Part shown: positions 34,934 through 44,580 of the stretch, one piece after another | How the letters are laid out: the number at the start of each line of letters is the position of its first letter | Position numbering within the stretch: the stretch's first letter is position 1 | Program-made: the position numbers and the translations under genes | Assembly (NCBI RefSeq): GCF_015461805.1 | Contig: NZ_JACVZE010000009.1 | Coordinates: 62,001-126,000 of the forward strand | DNA from: Pseudomonas pisciculturae | GTDB lineage: Bacteria > Pseudomonadota > Gammaproteobacteria > Pseudomonadales > Pseudomonadaceae | DNA length: 64,000 nt | Reading direction: 5' to 3' | Notes under the pieces: generated by a model | What the model saw: the letters and a program-made list of their open reading frames with translations, nothing else | What the model was told of the DNA's origin: nothing | The model's database searches: none

Positions 34934-35646
34934 TCGTCGACTGGCACGGTGCGTGGACGGCGGTGATTCATCACCCCTTGTTCGGTATCGGCATCACCCT
35001 TGGCGCTTACCAGTTGGTACTCGCGGCGTTCGAGAAAACCCGCTGGATTTTCCTGCAGCCGGTGCTGGTTTCCATGTTGCTGGTGATCGGCATCTTGCTC
35101 ACCTGTGGCCTGAGTTACGCCGAATACCGCAAGAGCACCGAGATCATGGGCATCCTGCTGGGCCCGGCGACGGTCGCCCTGGCGGTGCCGCTTTATTTGA
35201 ACCTGCGGCGCATTCGCCAATTGTTCTGGCCGATTTTTACTACGCTGGTGGTAGGTGGCGTGTTGGCCACCGGCCTGTGTGTGCTGCTGGGCTGGTGGTT
35301 TGGTGCCGAGCACATGATGCTGATGACCATGGCGCCCAAGTCGGTGACGTCACCGATTGCCATGCTGGTGGCCGAGCAGATCGGCGGCGTGGCGGCATTG
35401 GCGGCGGTGTTTGTGCTGATTACCGGGGTCGTGGGGGCGATGCTCGGCCCGGCGATTTTATCCCGCTTGGGTGTGCACAGCCCCGAAGCACGGGGCATGG
35501 CGCTGGGCATGACGGCTCACGCCGTCGGCACCTCGGTGGCGTTGCAAGAGAGCGAAGAGTGCGGCGCCTTTGCGGCGCTGGCCATGAGTCTGATGGGCGT
35601 GGCCACGGCGGTGTTCCTGCCGTTGGCCGTGTCGGTGATCGTTTAA
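34930..35646 (+). CDS. CidB/LrgB-family membrane protein
   Basis: A 238-residue protein with multiple membrane helices that starts inside the stop of its partner (ATGA). LLGPATVALAVPLYLNLRRI and APKSVTSPIAMLVAEQIGGV are the family signatures, and LGMTAHAVGTSVALQESEEC lies near the C-terminus. It probably forms a complex with the LrgA-like protein. No lytR-type regulator lies nearby. Confidence 0.92.
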   Translation: MIVDWHGAWTAVIHHPLFGIGITLGAYQLVLAAFEKTRWIFLQPVLVSMLLVIGILLTCGLSYAEYRKSTEIMGILLGPATVALAVPLYLNLRRIRQLFWPIFTTLVVGGVLATGLCVLLGWWFGAEHMMLMTMAPKSVTSPIAMLVAEQIGGVAALAAVFVLITGVVGAMLGPAILSRLGVHSPEARGMALGMTAHAVGTSVALQESEECGAFAALAMSLMGVATAVFLPLAVSVIV

Positions 35647-35667
35647 ATCGGGTTTAAGGAAACCTTT

Positions 35668-36258
35668 ATGAGTCTGGCGCTGTTCCCGCTCAATACCGTG
35701 CTGTTCCCTGGCTGCACCCTCGATTTACAGCTGTTTGAGGCGCGCTACCTGGACATGATCAGCCGCTGCATGAAAAAGGGCGAAAGCTTCGGTGTGGTGT
35801 GCATCCTCGACGGCAGTGAAGTGGGCGCGGCCCCGGACGGCTACGCGTTGATTGGTTGTGAAGCGCTGATCCGTGACTTCAAGCAGCAGGACAACGGCCT
35901 TTTGGGCATTCGTGTCGAGGGTGGTCGGCGGTTCCGCGTGCGCGATGCCGGTGTGCAGAAGGACCAACTCCTCGTGGCCGAGGTGCAATGGCTGGAAGAG
36001 TTGCCCGATCAAGCGTTGGAAGAAGAAGACGCCGACCTGCTGGCCCTGCTCCAGGCGTTGGCCGAACACCCCATGGTCGCCTCGCTGGACATGGGCAGCC
36101 ACGCCGATGGTCAACAGGCCCTGGGCAATCAACTGGCCTATCTGCTGCCGTTTACCGAGGCCGACAAGGTCGACCTGCTGCAACTCGACGACCCGCAGCA
36201 ACGCCTGGATGCGATCCAGATGTTGCTCGACGAGTTGCAGGGTGAGTTGTTCACTTAA
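35668..36258 (+). CDS. Lon N-terminal (substrate-binding) domain protein
   Basis: A 196-residue protein consisting of a single Lon substrate-binding domain without ATPase or protease parts. The start MSLALFPLNTVLFPGCTLDL and FEARYLDMISRCMKKGESFG are the typical opening. The motifs LIGCEALIRDF and ALGNQLAYLLPFTEADKVDL follow. Stand-alone Lon N-domain proteins are common in bacteria; their role, possibly as adaptors, is not settled. It converges on the DedA-PAP2 gene and overlaps its end by four bases. Confidence 0.87.
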   Translation: MSLALFPLNTVLFPGCTLDLQLFEARYLDMISRCMKKGESFGVVCILDGSEVGAAPDGYALIGCEALIRDFKQQDNGLLGIRVEGGRRFRVRDAGVQKDQLLVAEVQWLEELPDQALEEEDADLLALLQALAEHPMVASLDMGSHADGQQALGNQLAYLLPFTEADKVDLLQLDDPQQRLDAIQMLLDELQGELFT

Positions 36259-37571
36259 TAGGCATATCGCAGCAAGGCGTGGGGCGTGCCAGTAAAGGCG
36301 ATGAAGCCCAACACCGCGACAACGGCGGGTAATACCAGCCACCAGGCTTTTTGCGACATCGGTGGTAACGGGCTACGGTGTTGGATAACGGTCAGGCTGA
36401 ACGCACACACCGCCATTGCCAATAAGGTACCGGCCAAAATGTCCGTCGGCCAATGGGCGCCCAGGTAGACCCGCGACAGCGCAATGAACGCCGCAGGGAT
36501 ACAGCCCAGCAGCAGCCAAGTCATGCGCAGTCGCGTCGGTTGACCGCAACCGGCGAGTACCGCCAGCGCCAGAAAAAACGCGAATGCCCCCGACGCATGC
36601 CCACTGGGCATGCTGAAACTGGTCAGTGGGTCTGTAAGAATTTCCGGGCGACCACGTGCGAAAAACAGCTTCGTGCCGGTGTTGATCACCGCTGCGCCCG
36701 CCAGTGTGGCGCCCACGAACAGTGCATGCCGCCATTGGCGTGCCAGCAACAAAAGTGCAGTAAATATGGCGCTGGCGACGAACATTTTCTTGAACTCACC
36801 CAGCTGCGTCACCATCACCATGGTGCGATCCAGCCAGGCACTGCGGTGTTCCTGCACCAAGGCGCTCAGGCCCTGGTCGAAATCGTTGAGGTGCGGGTAG
36901 CCGATAAACAGTGCGATCAACAACGTCAGGCTGGCGCAGCCGATCCACAAGGTGGCGCGACGATGGCCGCGCAGGCCGCTGTTCAAGCTCAGGCCCAGCA
37001 AGACCGCGATGCACGCGGCGACAATCCCCGCTTCCGGCCAGAAACCTTCCGGCAACGGCAGGCGGAACGCAGCCCCGGTGGCCCAGCCCGGCAGCAAGTA
37101 GGCCACCGTCCAGCCGGCGGCGGCCAGAATGCTTACGGCGGCGAAGCGTGGGAAGGGCATGTCGCACATGCCGGCTACCATCGGCAGCATGGGGCGCAGC
37201 GGGCCGATGAAGCGTCCTACCAAGAGGCTGGCAATGCCGTACTTGTGGAAGTAGGTTTCGGCGCCGTTCATCCACTCCGGATGGTGGCGCAAGCCGGGCA
37301 GGCGGCGAATGTTTTGGTGGAAATGTCGGCCAAGAAAGTAGGAAACCCCGTCGCCCAGCAAGCCGCCGAGAAAGCCCAGCAACAGGGTCTCGCTCAACGA
37401 CAACGCGCCGCTGCCAGCCAGGGCTGCTATCGCAAATAACAACACCGTGCCCGGCACGATCAGTCCGGCGATGGCCAGGCATTCCACGCAGGCGACGATA
37501 AACACCGCCACCGCGAGCCATTGTGGGTTCAGGGTCAGCCAGCCGGTAATGCTATCGAGCCATGGGCCCAT
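36255..37571 (-). CDS. DedA/PAP2 phosphatase fusion membrane protein
   Basis: A 438-residue protein made of two membrane domains. Residues ~1-200 are DedA-like (GVSYFLGRHFHQNIRRLPGL and LVGRFIGPLRPMLPMVAGMC). Residues ~230-410 are a PAP2-type lipid phosphatase with all three motifs: KLFFARGRPE, SFSMPSGHASGAFAF and ALSRVYLGAHWPTDILAG. A flippase-like DedA part joined to a phosphatase would suit dephosphorylation and recycling of undecaprenyl pyrophosphate or a phospholipid. That coupling is inference. A second, unfused DedA is encoded at 19856-20512. Confidence 0.92.
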   Translation of the reverse strand: MGPWLDSITGWLTLNPQWLAVAVFIVACVECLAIAGLIVPGTVLLFAIAALAGSGALSLSETLLLGFLGGLLGDGVSYFLGRHFHQNIRRLPGLRHHPEWMNGAETYFHKYGIASLLVGRFIGPLRPMLPMVAGMCDMPFPRFAAVSILAAAGWTVAYLLPGWATGAAFRLPLPEGFWPEAGIVAACIAVLLGLSLNSGLRGHRRATLWIGCASLTLLIALFIGYPHLNDFDQGLSALVQEHRSAWLDRTMVMVTQLGEFKKMFVASAIFTALLLLARQWRHALFVGATLAGAAVINTGTKLFFARGRPEILTDPLTSFSMPSGHASGAFAFFLALAVLAGCGQPTRLRMTWLLLGCIPAAFIALSRVYLGAHWPTDILAGTLLAMAVCAFSLTVIQHRSPLPPMSQKAWWLVLPAVVAVLGFIAFTGTPHALLRYAY

Positions 37572-37590
37572 ACACTCAACTCCATCTTAA

Positions 37591-37682
37591 AATGTGGGAG
37601 GGGGCTTGCCCCCGATAGCGGTGGGTCAGCCAAACATCCCTTCACTGGTACACCGCCATCGGGGGCAAGCCCCCTCCCACAT
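37591..37682. repeat. REPIN, GGGGGCTTGCCCCC family
   Basis: Inverted pair upstream of the DedA-PAP2 gene and downstream of mpg, both on the minus strand. The loop carries TCAGCCAAACATCCCTTCAC between the units. Confidence 0.9.
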
Positions 37683-37710
37683 GGGGTTCGCTGTGTTGCG
37701 GCGAGCGGGT

Positions 37711-38394
37711 TCACAACAAAAAATAATCCCGGCCTTCGACCTGGCCCCGGCGCAGCGGGTTCCGTGTGCAATAAGGCGCATATCCCGCATCCACAAAGCG
37801 GTACATCAAGTGCTCATCGCGCCCGCTGGGAATGCCCAGGCGGGTGGTTTGGATGATCTGAACCGGTGTCTGGCCCACATCTTCAACGTACAGCGACTCC
37901 TGATCGAAGCGCTTGGCATCCCACACCGGCACTTTCAACCCCAAGGCCTTGCACAGCAATGTCTGGCCAGCACACAGCTTTTGCGACGGGCGCGGGCTCC
38001 CATTGGTCGCCGGGTTGTTCAACAGCATCTGCGCCAGGCTCGCCGGGCCGGACAATTCATCGACCCACGGATAAGCCGATTTGATCAACACGGCATTGCC
38101 TGGCCCCTGCGCGCTGAAGTTCAGCGAATCACCGCCACGGGCGTAATACATGTAGATGTGACCACCATCCAGAAACAAAGCCTTACGCTTTTCTGTGTAG
38201 CCGAGTGAGGCATGACTGCCTTTTTCGGCCACGTAATAGGCTTCGGTTTCAATAATTCGCGCCGAAAGCCAGATTTCGCCGACGCGATGGCGTATGACTT
38301 TTCCGAGCAAATCGCGCGCAAGTATTTGCGCGTCACGGTCGAAGAAGCTGTCGGGCAAGGCGCTGGCGGGGCTTTGGGGGGCAGGAGTGGGCAT
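37711..38394 (-). CDS. mpg: DNA-3-methyladenine glycosylase (AAG/MPG type)
   Basis: A 227-residue base-excision repair glycosylase of the AAG/MPG family. Family-typical segments are LARDLLGKVIRHRVGEIWLS near residue 30, the catalytic region ARIIETEAYYVAEKGSHASL with the catalytic glutamate, IYMYYARGGDSLNFSA and, near the end, RYGAPK-like pairing segments (KRFDQESLYVEDVGQTPVQI). It removes alkylated purines such as 3-methyladenine. It appears to be monocistronic. Confidence 0.94.
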   Translation of the reverse strand: MPTPAPQSPASALPDSFFDRDAQILARDLLGKVIRHRVGEIWLSARIIETEAYYVAEKGSHASLGYTEKRKALFLDGGHIYMYYARGGDSLNFSAQGPGNAVLIKSAYPWVDELSGPASLAQMLLNNPATNGSPRPSQKLCAGQTLLCKALGLKVPVWDAKRFDQESLYVEDVGQTPVQIIQTTRLGIPSGRDEHLMYRFVDAGYAPYCTRNPLRRGQVEGRDYFLL

Positions 38395-38569
38395 GGCGGT
38401 CAGGGGTTAATACGGCTAAATGTGACGGAATAATAACAACTCCCCGCTTAATTACGGCTGAACGCCATGTTTTTACAGTTCATTTCGACCATCCGCCCCT
38501 CACCGCTGTCAGTCGAGCGGCGTCACAGCTATAATCTGCCGCTTTCCTCCCTGCCAAGACTCCCTGACC

Positions 38570-39835
38570 ATGACTGAGTCCGTTCTTGACTACATGACCC
38601 GCCTGGGTCGCGCTGCCCGTCAGGCCTCGCGGTTGATCGCCCGTGCGAGCACTGCGCAGAAGAACCGTGCCCTGCTGGCGGCCGCCGATGCTCTGGATGC
38701 CTCGCGCTCCGAGCTCACCGCCGCCAACGAGCAAGACCTCGCCAACGGCCGCGCCAATGGCCTGGAACCGGCCCTGTTGGACCGCCTGGCGCTGACCCCG
38801 GCACGTATCGACGACATGATCGAAGGCCTGCGTCAGGTGGCCAAGCTGCCTGACCCCATCGGTGAAATCCGCGATATGCGCTACCTGCCGTCCGGCATCC
38901 AGGTGGGCAAGATGCGCGTGCCATTGGGCGTGATCGGCATCATTTATGAGTCGCGCCCGAACGTGACCATCGACGCCGCGAGCCTGTGCCTCAAGTCTGG
39001 CAATGCCACCATCCTGCGTGGCGGTTCCGAGGCGATTAATTCCAACCGTGCCATTGCCGCCTGCATCCAGCAGGGCCTGGCGGTGGCCGAGTTGCCTGCC
39101 GAAGTGGTGCAAGTGGTCGAAACCACCGACCGCGCCGCCGTTGGCGCGCTGATCACCATGCCCGAATTCGTCGACGTGATCGTGCCGCGCGGTGGCAAGA
39201 GCCTGATCGAGCGCGTCAGCCGCGATGCCAAGGTGCCGGTGATCAAACACCTGGACGGCGTGTGCCACGTGTACATCGACATCGCCGCCGACATCGACAA
39301 GGCGATTCGCATCGCCGACAACGCCAAGACCCACCGCTACGCGCCGTGCAACACCATGGAAACCCTGTTGGTGCACGCCGGCATCGCCGAGCGCGTGCTG
39401 CCGCCGCTGGCTGCCATCTATCGCGACAAAGGTGTGGAATTGCGCGGCTGCGTGCGTACCCGTGCGCTGCTGGGCGCAGACGTGATCGAAGCCACCGAGC
39501 TGGACTGGTACACCGAGTACACGGCACCGATCCTGTCGATCAAGCTCGTTGATGACCTGGACGAGGCCATCGAGCACATCAATACCTACGGTTCCAAGCA
39601 CACCGACGCCATTGTTTCCGAGCATTTCAGCGATGCACGGCGCTTCCTCAACGAAGTGGATTCCGCTTCGGTGATGATCAACGCCTCGACGCGCTTTGCC
39701 GACGGTTTCGAGTACGGCCTGGGCGCAGAGATCGGTATTTCCACCGACAAGCTCCACGCCCGCGGCCCGGTAGGCCTTGAAGGCCTGACCAGCGAGAAGT
39801 ACGTGGTGTTTGGCGACGGTCACGTGCGCACTTGA
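38570..39835 (+). CDS. proA: Gamma-glutamyl phosphate reductase
   Basis: ProA reduces glutamyl 5-phosphate to the semialdehyde, the second step of proline synthesis. The 421-residue length is normal. Recognisable parts are [20 protein letters not shown], the conserved [39 protein letters not shown], and the catalytic cysteine in [20 protein letters not shown]. The stop overlaps the nadD start by one base (TGATG), and the pair is conserved in many pseudomonads. Confidence 0.97.
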   Translation: MTESVLDYMTRLGRAARQASRLIARASTAQKNRALLAAADALDASRSELTAANEQDLANGRANGLEPALLDRLALTPARIDDMIEGLRQVAKLPDPIGEIRDMRYLPSGIQVGKMRVPLGVIGIIYESRPNVTIDAASLCLKSGNATILRGGSEAINSNRAIAACIQQGLAVAELPAEVVQVVETTDRAAVGALITMPEFVDVIVPRGGKSLIERVSRDAKVPVIKHLDGVCHVYIDIAADIDKAIRIADNAKTHRYAPCNTMETLLVHAGIAERVLPPLAAIYRDKGVELRGCVRTRALLGADVIEATELDWYTEYTAPILSIKLVDDLDEAIEHINTYGSKHTDAIVSEHFSDARRFLNEVDSASVMINASTRFADGFEYGLGAEIGISTDKLHARGPVGLEGLTSEKYVVFGDGHVRT

Positions 39836-40479
39836 TGGCTAAACGCATCGGGCTGCTCGGCGGTACCTTCGACCCAGTGCACATCGGCCATTTGCGCAGT
39901 GCCCTGGAAGTTGCGGATGCCCTCGCGCTGGATGAGTTGCGCCTGACCCCCAATTTTCGGCCGCCGCACCGCGATACACCGCAGGTGTCGCCGCAACAAC
40001 GCCTGCAAATGGTGCGCCTTGCCGTTGAAGGCATACCGCCGTTGGTGGTGGACGACCGTGAGCTCAAGCGCGATAAACCGTCCTACACTGTTGACACCCT
40101 GGAGCTGATGCGCGCCGAGTTGGCCGCTGATGACCAGTTGTTTTTGCTTTTGGGCTGGGACGCATTTTGCGGCCTGCCCTCTTGGCATCGCTGGGAGGAA
40201 CTCCTCCAGCATTGCCACATCCTGGTTTTGCAACGCCCGGATGCCGACAGCGAACCGCCGGATGCCTTGCGCAACCTGCTGGCCGCGCGGTCGGTAAGTG
40301 ACCCCTTGGCCCTGACCGGGCCGAACGGGAATATTGCATTCGTCTGGCAGACCCCGCTTGCGGTGTCTGCCACCCAGATCCGTCAACTGCTGGCCAGCGG
40401 TAAGTCGGTACGTTTCCTGGTGCCTGACGCGGTCCTGGCCTACATCGATGCGCACGGGCTTTACCGTGCGTCGAACTGA
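39835..40479 (+). CDS. nadD: Nicotinate-nucleotide adenylyltransferase
   Basis: NadD adenylates nicotinate mononucleotide in NAD synthesis. The 214-residue protein begins [20 protein letters not shown], with the nucleotidyltransferase [10 protein letters not shown] motif. The C-terminal [20 protein letters not shown] with ISATxIR-type signature (here VSATQIR) is the second ATP-binding motif. The start is the ATG overlapping the proA stop. Confidence 0.97.
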   Translation: MAKRIGLLGGTFDPVHIGHLRSALEVADALALDELRLTPNFRPPHRDTPQVSPQQRLQMVRLAVEGIPPLVVDDRELKRDKPSYTVDTLELMRAELAADDQLFLLLGWDAFCGLPSWHRWEELLQHCHILVLQRPDADSEPPDALRNLLAARSVSDPLALTGPNGNIAFVWQTPLAVSATQIRQLLASGKSVRFLVPDAVLAYIDAHGLYRASN

Positions 40480-40548
40480 AAAGGCGCGCTTGAACGCACG
40501 AACAATCGTGCAGCGAGCGCCCGAACATACGAGCAAAACGAGTTTTAT

Positions 40549-41043
40549 ATGACGAACAAAGACGTAAGCAAAGTTAAGCGCAAAGGCACCTTCAAAAGCG
40601 CCCCGCTGCCAGTAGAAGCCCACGTTGGTCCTGAGCTGGCTGGCGAAGCGCTGGTAAAAGTCGCCGTGGCTGCCCTGGAAGACGTAAAAGCCCAGGACAT
40701 CCAGGTGCTGGACGTGCGCGACAAGCAAAGCATCACCGATTTCATGATCATCGCCACCGGTACTTCGAACCGTCAGATCGGCGCGATGCTCGACAAGGTC
40801 CGTGAAGCCGTTAAAGCCCAAGGCGTGAAGCCACTGGGTGAAGAAGGCAAAGGCGACAGCGACTGGGTGCTGCTGGACATGGACGACGTGATCGTTCACA
40901 TGATGACCTCCAACGCCCGTCAGTTCTACGACCTGGAACGTCTGTGGAAAGGCGCCGAGCAGAGCCGTGCCGCCGACGGCAAGCACCACAGCCCGGAAGT
41001 GGGCCATGCGCACTTCGACAAGCTGAACAAAGACCAGGAATAA
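40549..41043 (+). CDS. rsfS: Ribosomal silencing factor
   Basis: RsfS binds ribosomal protein uL14 and prevents subunit joining during starvation. The RsfS/Iojap domain covers about residues 40-145 (ALVKVAVAALEDVKAQDIQV, then DKQSITDFMIIATGTSNRQI and WVLLDMDDVIVHMMTSNARQ). The protein has 164 residues, longer than usual because of a basic N-terminal extension (VSKVKRKGTFKSAPL) and a C-terminal tail. The start could lie further in, since no strong ribosome-binding site is visible. It is followed by rlmH after nine bases. Confidence 0.94.
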   Translation: MTNKDVSKVKRKGTFKSAPLPVEAHVGPELAGEALVKVAVAALEDVKAQDIQVLDVRDKQSITDFMIIATGTSNRQIGAMLDKVREAVKAQGVKPLGEEGKGDSDWVLLDMDDVIVHMMTSNARQFYDLERLWKGAEQSRAADGKHHSPEVGHAHFDKLNKDQE

Positions 41044-41052
41044 GGAACGGCT

Positions 41053-41520
41053 GTGCGCCTGCGTCTGATTGCTGTCGGTTCACGCATGCCCAAGTGGGTG
41101 GAAGAAGGTTGGCACGAGTATGCCAAGCGTCTGCCCGCTGAGCTGTCGCTGGAACTGGTAGAGATACCGCTCAATACCCGGGGCAAGAATGCCGATGTGG
41201 CGCGCTTTATCCGTCAGGAAGGCGAAGCCATGTTGGCCAAGGTCGGCCCCAACGAGCGCATCGTTACCCTTGAAGTGCACGGCAAACCCTGGAGCACCGA
41301 GCAATTGGCGGTGGAGCTGGATCGCTGGCGCCTTGATTCGCGCACCGTCAACTTCATGGTGGGCGGCCCCGAGGGGCTGGCGCCGGAAGTCTGTGCGCGG
41401 GCCGATCAGCGCTGGTCGCTGTCGGCGCTGACATTGCCGCACCCGTTGGTAAGGATTCTGATCGGTGAACAGCTGTATCGCGCCTGGACAGTCCTGTCCG
41501 GGCACCCTTACCACAAATAG
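41053..41520 (+). CDS. rlmH: 23S rRNA pseudouridine-1915 N3-methyltransferase
   Basis: RlmH methylates pseudouridine 1915 in helix 69 of 23S rRNA using S-adenosylmethionine. The 155-residue SPOUT-class protein starts with GTG. The knot-forming motifs are [20 protein letters not shown] and [20 protein letters not shown]. The rsfS-rlmH pair is a conserved ribosome-related unit. mrdA begins 15 bases after the stop. Confidence 0.97.
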
Positions 41521-41535
41521 TCTGCGCCCCTTTCG

Positions 41536-43434
41536 ATGACCCAGCCGATCCGCATCAAGGACCACGAGAAAGACGCACGTCTGGTACGCGCTCGCGTGGT
41601 ATTTGGTGCGTTTTTGGTGGTGGGCCTGATCGGGGTGTTGATTGCGCGCCTGTATTTCCTGCAGGTGATCCAGTACGAGTATCACTCCACGTTGTCGGAA
41701 AACAACCGGGTGCATGTGCAGCCGATTCCGCCGACCCGGGGGCTGATCTTCGACCGCAATGGCGTGGTAGTGGCAGACAACCGGCCAAGCTTCAGCCTGA
41801 GCATGACCCGCGAACGGTCTGGCGACTGGCAGCAGATCCTCGATGTGATCGTGGAGGTGCTGCAACTGACACCGGAAGATCGGGTGATCTTCGAAAAGCG
41901 CATGAAGCAGGGGCGCCGGCCTTTTGAGCCGGTGCCGATCCTGTTTGAGCTGACTGAAGAGCAGATCGCACGGATCGCGGTGAACCAGTTCCGTTTGCCG
42001 GGTGTGGAAGTGGTGGCGCAGTTGGTGCGGCATTACCCGCAAGGGCCGCACTTTGCCCACTCCGTCGGCTACATGGGGCGCATCAACGAGAAAGAGCTTA
42101 AAAGCCTCGATCCGGTGAATTACAGCGGCACCCACCATATCGGCAAGACCGGCATCGAGCGTTTCTACGAGCCCGAGCTGCACGGCCAGGTGGGTTACGA
42201 AGAGGTCGAGACCAACGCCCGTGGCCGCGTGCTGCGGGTGCTCAAACGCACCGACCCGGTGCCGGGCAAAGACATCGTGCTGAGCCTGGACATCAAGCTG
42301 CAGGAGGCCGCCGAGATGGCCCTCGGTGGTCGACGTGGCGCCGTCGTTGCGTTGGACCCGAAAACTGGCGAAGTACTGGCGATGGTCAGCCAGCCAAGCT
42401 TCGACCCCAACCTGTTCGTCACCGGCATCAGCTTCAAGGCCTACGCCGAGTTGCGCGATTCCATCGACCGGCCGTTGTTCAACCGGGTGTTGCGCGGGTT
42501 GTACCCGCCGGGTTCGACGATCAAACCGGCGGTGGCGATTGCCGGCCTCGACGCAGGCGTCGTGACCGCATCGAGCCGGGTGTTCGACCCGGGCTACTAC
42601 ATGCTGCCCAACTACGATCACAAATACCGTAACTGGAACCGCACCGGTGACGGCTATGTCGACTTGGACACCGCGATCATGCGCTCCAACGACACCTATT
42701 TTTATGACCTGGCCCACAAGCTGGGCATCGACCGCCTGTCTGCCTATATGGGCAAGTTCGGGCTTGGTCAGAAAGTCTCTTTGGATATGTTCGAAGAATC
42801 CCCTGGCCTGATGCCATCTCGGGAGTGGAAACGCGCAACCCGTCGTCAGGCGTGGTTCCCGGGCGAAACCCTGATCCTTGGGATTGGCCAGGGCTACATG
42901 CAGGCCACTCCATTGCAGTTGGCCCAGGCCACGGCACTGGTGGCCAATAAAGGCATCTGGAACCGCCCGCACTTGGCCAAGACCATCGAAGGCGAAAAGC
43001 CGGTGGATGACAACCCGATCCCGGACATCGTGCTGCGTGACCCGTCCGACTGGACCAAGGTCAACCATGGTATGCAGCAGGTGATGCACGGTGCCCGTGG
43101 CACCGCGCGCAAGGCCGCGATCGGTGCTCAATACCGCATTGCCGGCAAGAGCGGTACCGCCCAGGTCGTCGCGATCAAGCAGGGCGAGAAATATGACCGC
43201 ACCAAGGTTCAAGAGCGTCACCGTGACCACGCCTTGTTTGTCGGCTTTGCCCCGGCGGATGACCCGAAAATCGTCGTGGCGGTGATGGTCGAGAACGGTG
43301 AGTCCGGCTCCGGCGTTGCCGCGCCTGTGGTGCGTCAGATCCTCGACGCCTGGCTGTTGGCCGACGACGGCCGGCTCAAGCCCGAATATGGCGGCCCCCC
43401 TTCAAGCACCGAGGTTACGGCCAGTGAAGAGTAA
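41536..43434 (+). CDS. mrdA: Penicillin-binding protein 2
   Basis: PBP2 is the transpeptidase of the rod (elongasome) complex. A single membrane anchor lies at about residues 18-45 (VVFGAFLVVGLIGVLIARLY). Then come the pedestal domain (from RGLIFDRNGVVVADN) and the transpeptidase domain with SxxK in YPPGSTIKPAVAIAGLD, SxN in IMRSNDTYFYDL and KSGT in AGKSGTAQVVAIK. The 632-residue length is usual. The rodA start lies inside its last codons. Confidence 0.97.
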   Translation: MTQPIRIKDHEKDARLVRARVVFGAFLVVGLIGVLIARLYFLQVIQYEYHSTLSENNRVHVQPIPPTRGLIFDRNGVVVADNRPSFSLSMTRERSGDWQQILDVIVEVLQLTPEDRVIFEKRMKQGRRPFEPVPILFELTEEQIARIAVNQFRLPGVEVVAQLVRHYPQGPHFAHSVGYMGRINEKELKSLDPVNYSGTHHIGKTGIERFYEPELHGQVGYEEVETNARGRVLRVLKRTDPVPGKDIVLSLDIKLQEAAEMALGGRRGAVVALDPKTGEVLAMVSQPSFDPNLFVTGISFKAYAELRDSIDRPLFNRVLRGLYPPGSTIKPAVAIAGLDAGVVTASSRVFDPGYYMLPNYDHKYRNWNRTGDGYVDLDTAIMRSNDTYFYDLAHKLGIDRLSAYMGKFGLGQKVSLDMFEESPGLMPSREWKRATRRQAWFPGETLILGIGQGYMQATPLQLAQATALVANKGIWNRPHLAKTIEGEKPVDDNPIPDIVLRDPSDWTKVNHGMQQVMHGARGTARKAAIGAQYRIAGKSGTAQVVAIKQGEKYDRTKVQERHRDHALFVGFAPADDPKIVVAVMVENGESGSGVAAPVVRQILDAWLLADDGRLKPEYGGPPSSTEVTASEE

Positions 43435-44569
43435 TTTTGACCGCATCCTCTCAAGCGAAGATGTGATGCGTCGCCGTGCGACGTTGTTGCAGCGTATGCA
43501 CATTGATGGCCCGTTGCTGATCCTGCTGCTGACCCTGGCGGCCGGCAGCCTGTTCGTGCTGTATTCCGCCAGTGGCAAGAACTGGGACCTGCTGATCAAG
43601 CAAGCCTCGTCGTTCGGCCTGGGCCTGCTGTCGATGGTGGTGATTGCCCAATTGGAACCGCGCTTTATGGCGCGCTGGGTGCCGCTGGGTTACGTTGCTG
43701 GTGTGTTGCTGCTGGTGGTGGTGGACGTCATGGGCCACAACGCCATGGGCGCGACCCGCTGGATCAACATTCCGGGGGTAATCCGCTTCCAGCCGTCGGA
43801 ATTCATGAAGATCTTGATGCCGGCGACCATCGCCTGGTACCTGTCCAAGCGCACCTTGCCGCCGCAGCTCAAGCACGTGGGCATCAGCCTGATGCTGATC
43901 GGCGTGCCGTTCATTCTGATCGTGCGCCAGCCCGACTTGGGTACATCGCTGCTGATTCTGGCTGGTGGTGCATTCGTGCTGTTTATGGGGGGCTTGCGCT
44001 GGCGCTGGATCCTCAGCGTGCTGGCAGCCGCCGTGCCCGTGGCCATCGCCATGTGGTTCTTCTTTATGCACGACTACCAGAAGCAGCGAATCCTGACGTT
44101 CCTCGACCCTGAGAGCGACCCGCTAGGCACCGGCTGGAACATCATCCAGTCGAAGGCGGCCATCGGTTCGGGCGGCGTGTTCGGCAAGGGCTGGCTGCTG
44201 GGTACCCAATCGCACTTGGACTTCCTGCCAGAAAGCCATACCGACTTCATCATTGCGGTGTTGGGCGAAGAGTTCGGCCTGGTGGGCATTTGCGCACTGC
44301 TGCTGATCTACCTGCTGTTGATTGGTCGTGGCCTGGTGATTACCGCCCAGGCGCAGACGCTGTTCGGCAAACTGCTGGCCGGTGCCTTGACCATGACGTT
44401 TTTTGTTTATGTTTTCGTCAACATCGGTATGGTCAGTGGCCTGCTGCCGGTGGTTGGGGTGCCGTTGCCATTCATTAGCTACGGCGGAACTTCGCTGGTG
44501 ACATTGCTGTCAGCGTTTGGGGTTTTGATGTCGATTCATACGCATCGCAAATGGATCGCACAGGTTTGA
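43424..44569 (+). CDS. rodA: Rod-shape-determining peptidoglycan glycosyltransferase
   Basis: RodA is a SEDS-family polymerase that works with PBP2 in cell elongation. The chosen GTG (43424) overlaps the mrdA end by 11 bases and gives 381 residues. An ATG at 43466 would give 367 residues, the length known for P. aeruginosa RodA, and remains possible. About ten membrane segments are present. SEDS features include GATRWINIPGVIRFQPSEFM, RQPDLGTSLLILAGG and the C-terminal GVPLPFISYGGTSLVTLLSA. Confidence 0.95.
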   Translation: MKSNFDRILSSEDVMRRRATLLQRMHIDGPLLILLLTLAAGSLFVLYSASGKNWDLLIKQASSFGLGLLSMVVIAQLEPRFMARWVPLGYVAGVLLLVVVDVMGHNAMGATRWINIPGVIRFQPSEFMKILMPATIAWYLSKRTLPPQLKHVGISLMLIGVPFILIVRQPDLGTSLLILAGGAFVLFMGGLRWRWILSVLAAAVPVAIAMWFFFMHDYQKQRILTFLDPESDPLGTGWNIIQSKAAIGSGGVFGKGWLLGTQSHLDFLPESHTDFIIAVLGEEFGLVGICALLLIYLLLIGRGLVITAQAQTLFGKLLAGALTMTFFVYVFVNIGMVSGLLPVVGVPLPFISYGGTSLVTLLSAFGVLMSIHTHRKWIAQV

Positions 44570-44580
44570 ATAAGGTGAAG

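Noticed and set aside
41080-43230. Long minus-strand frame opposite rlmH-mrdA (716 codons)
   Set aside because: It lies entirely over genes with unambiguous family motifs and shows the composition of an antisense frame.
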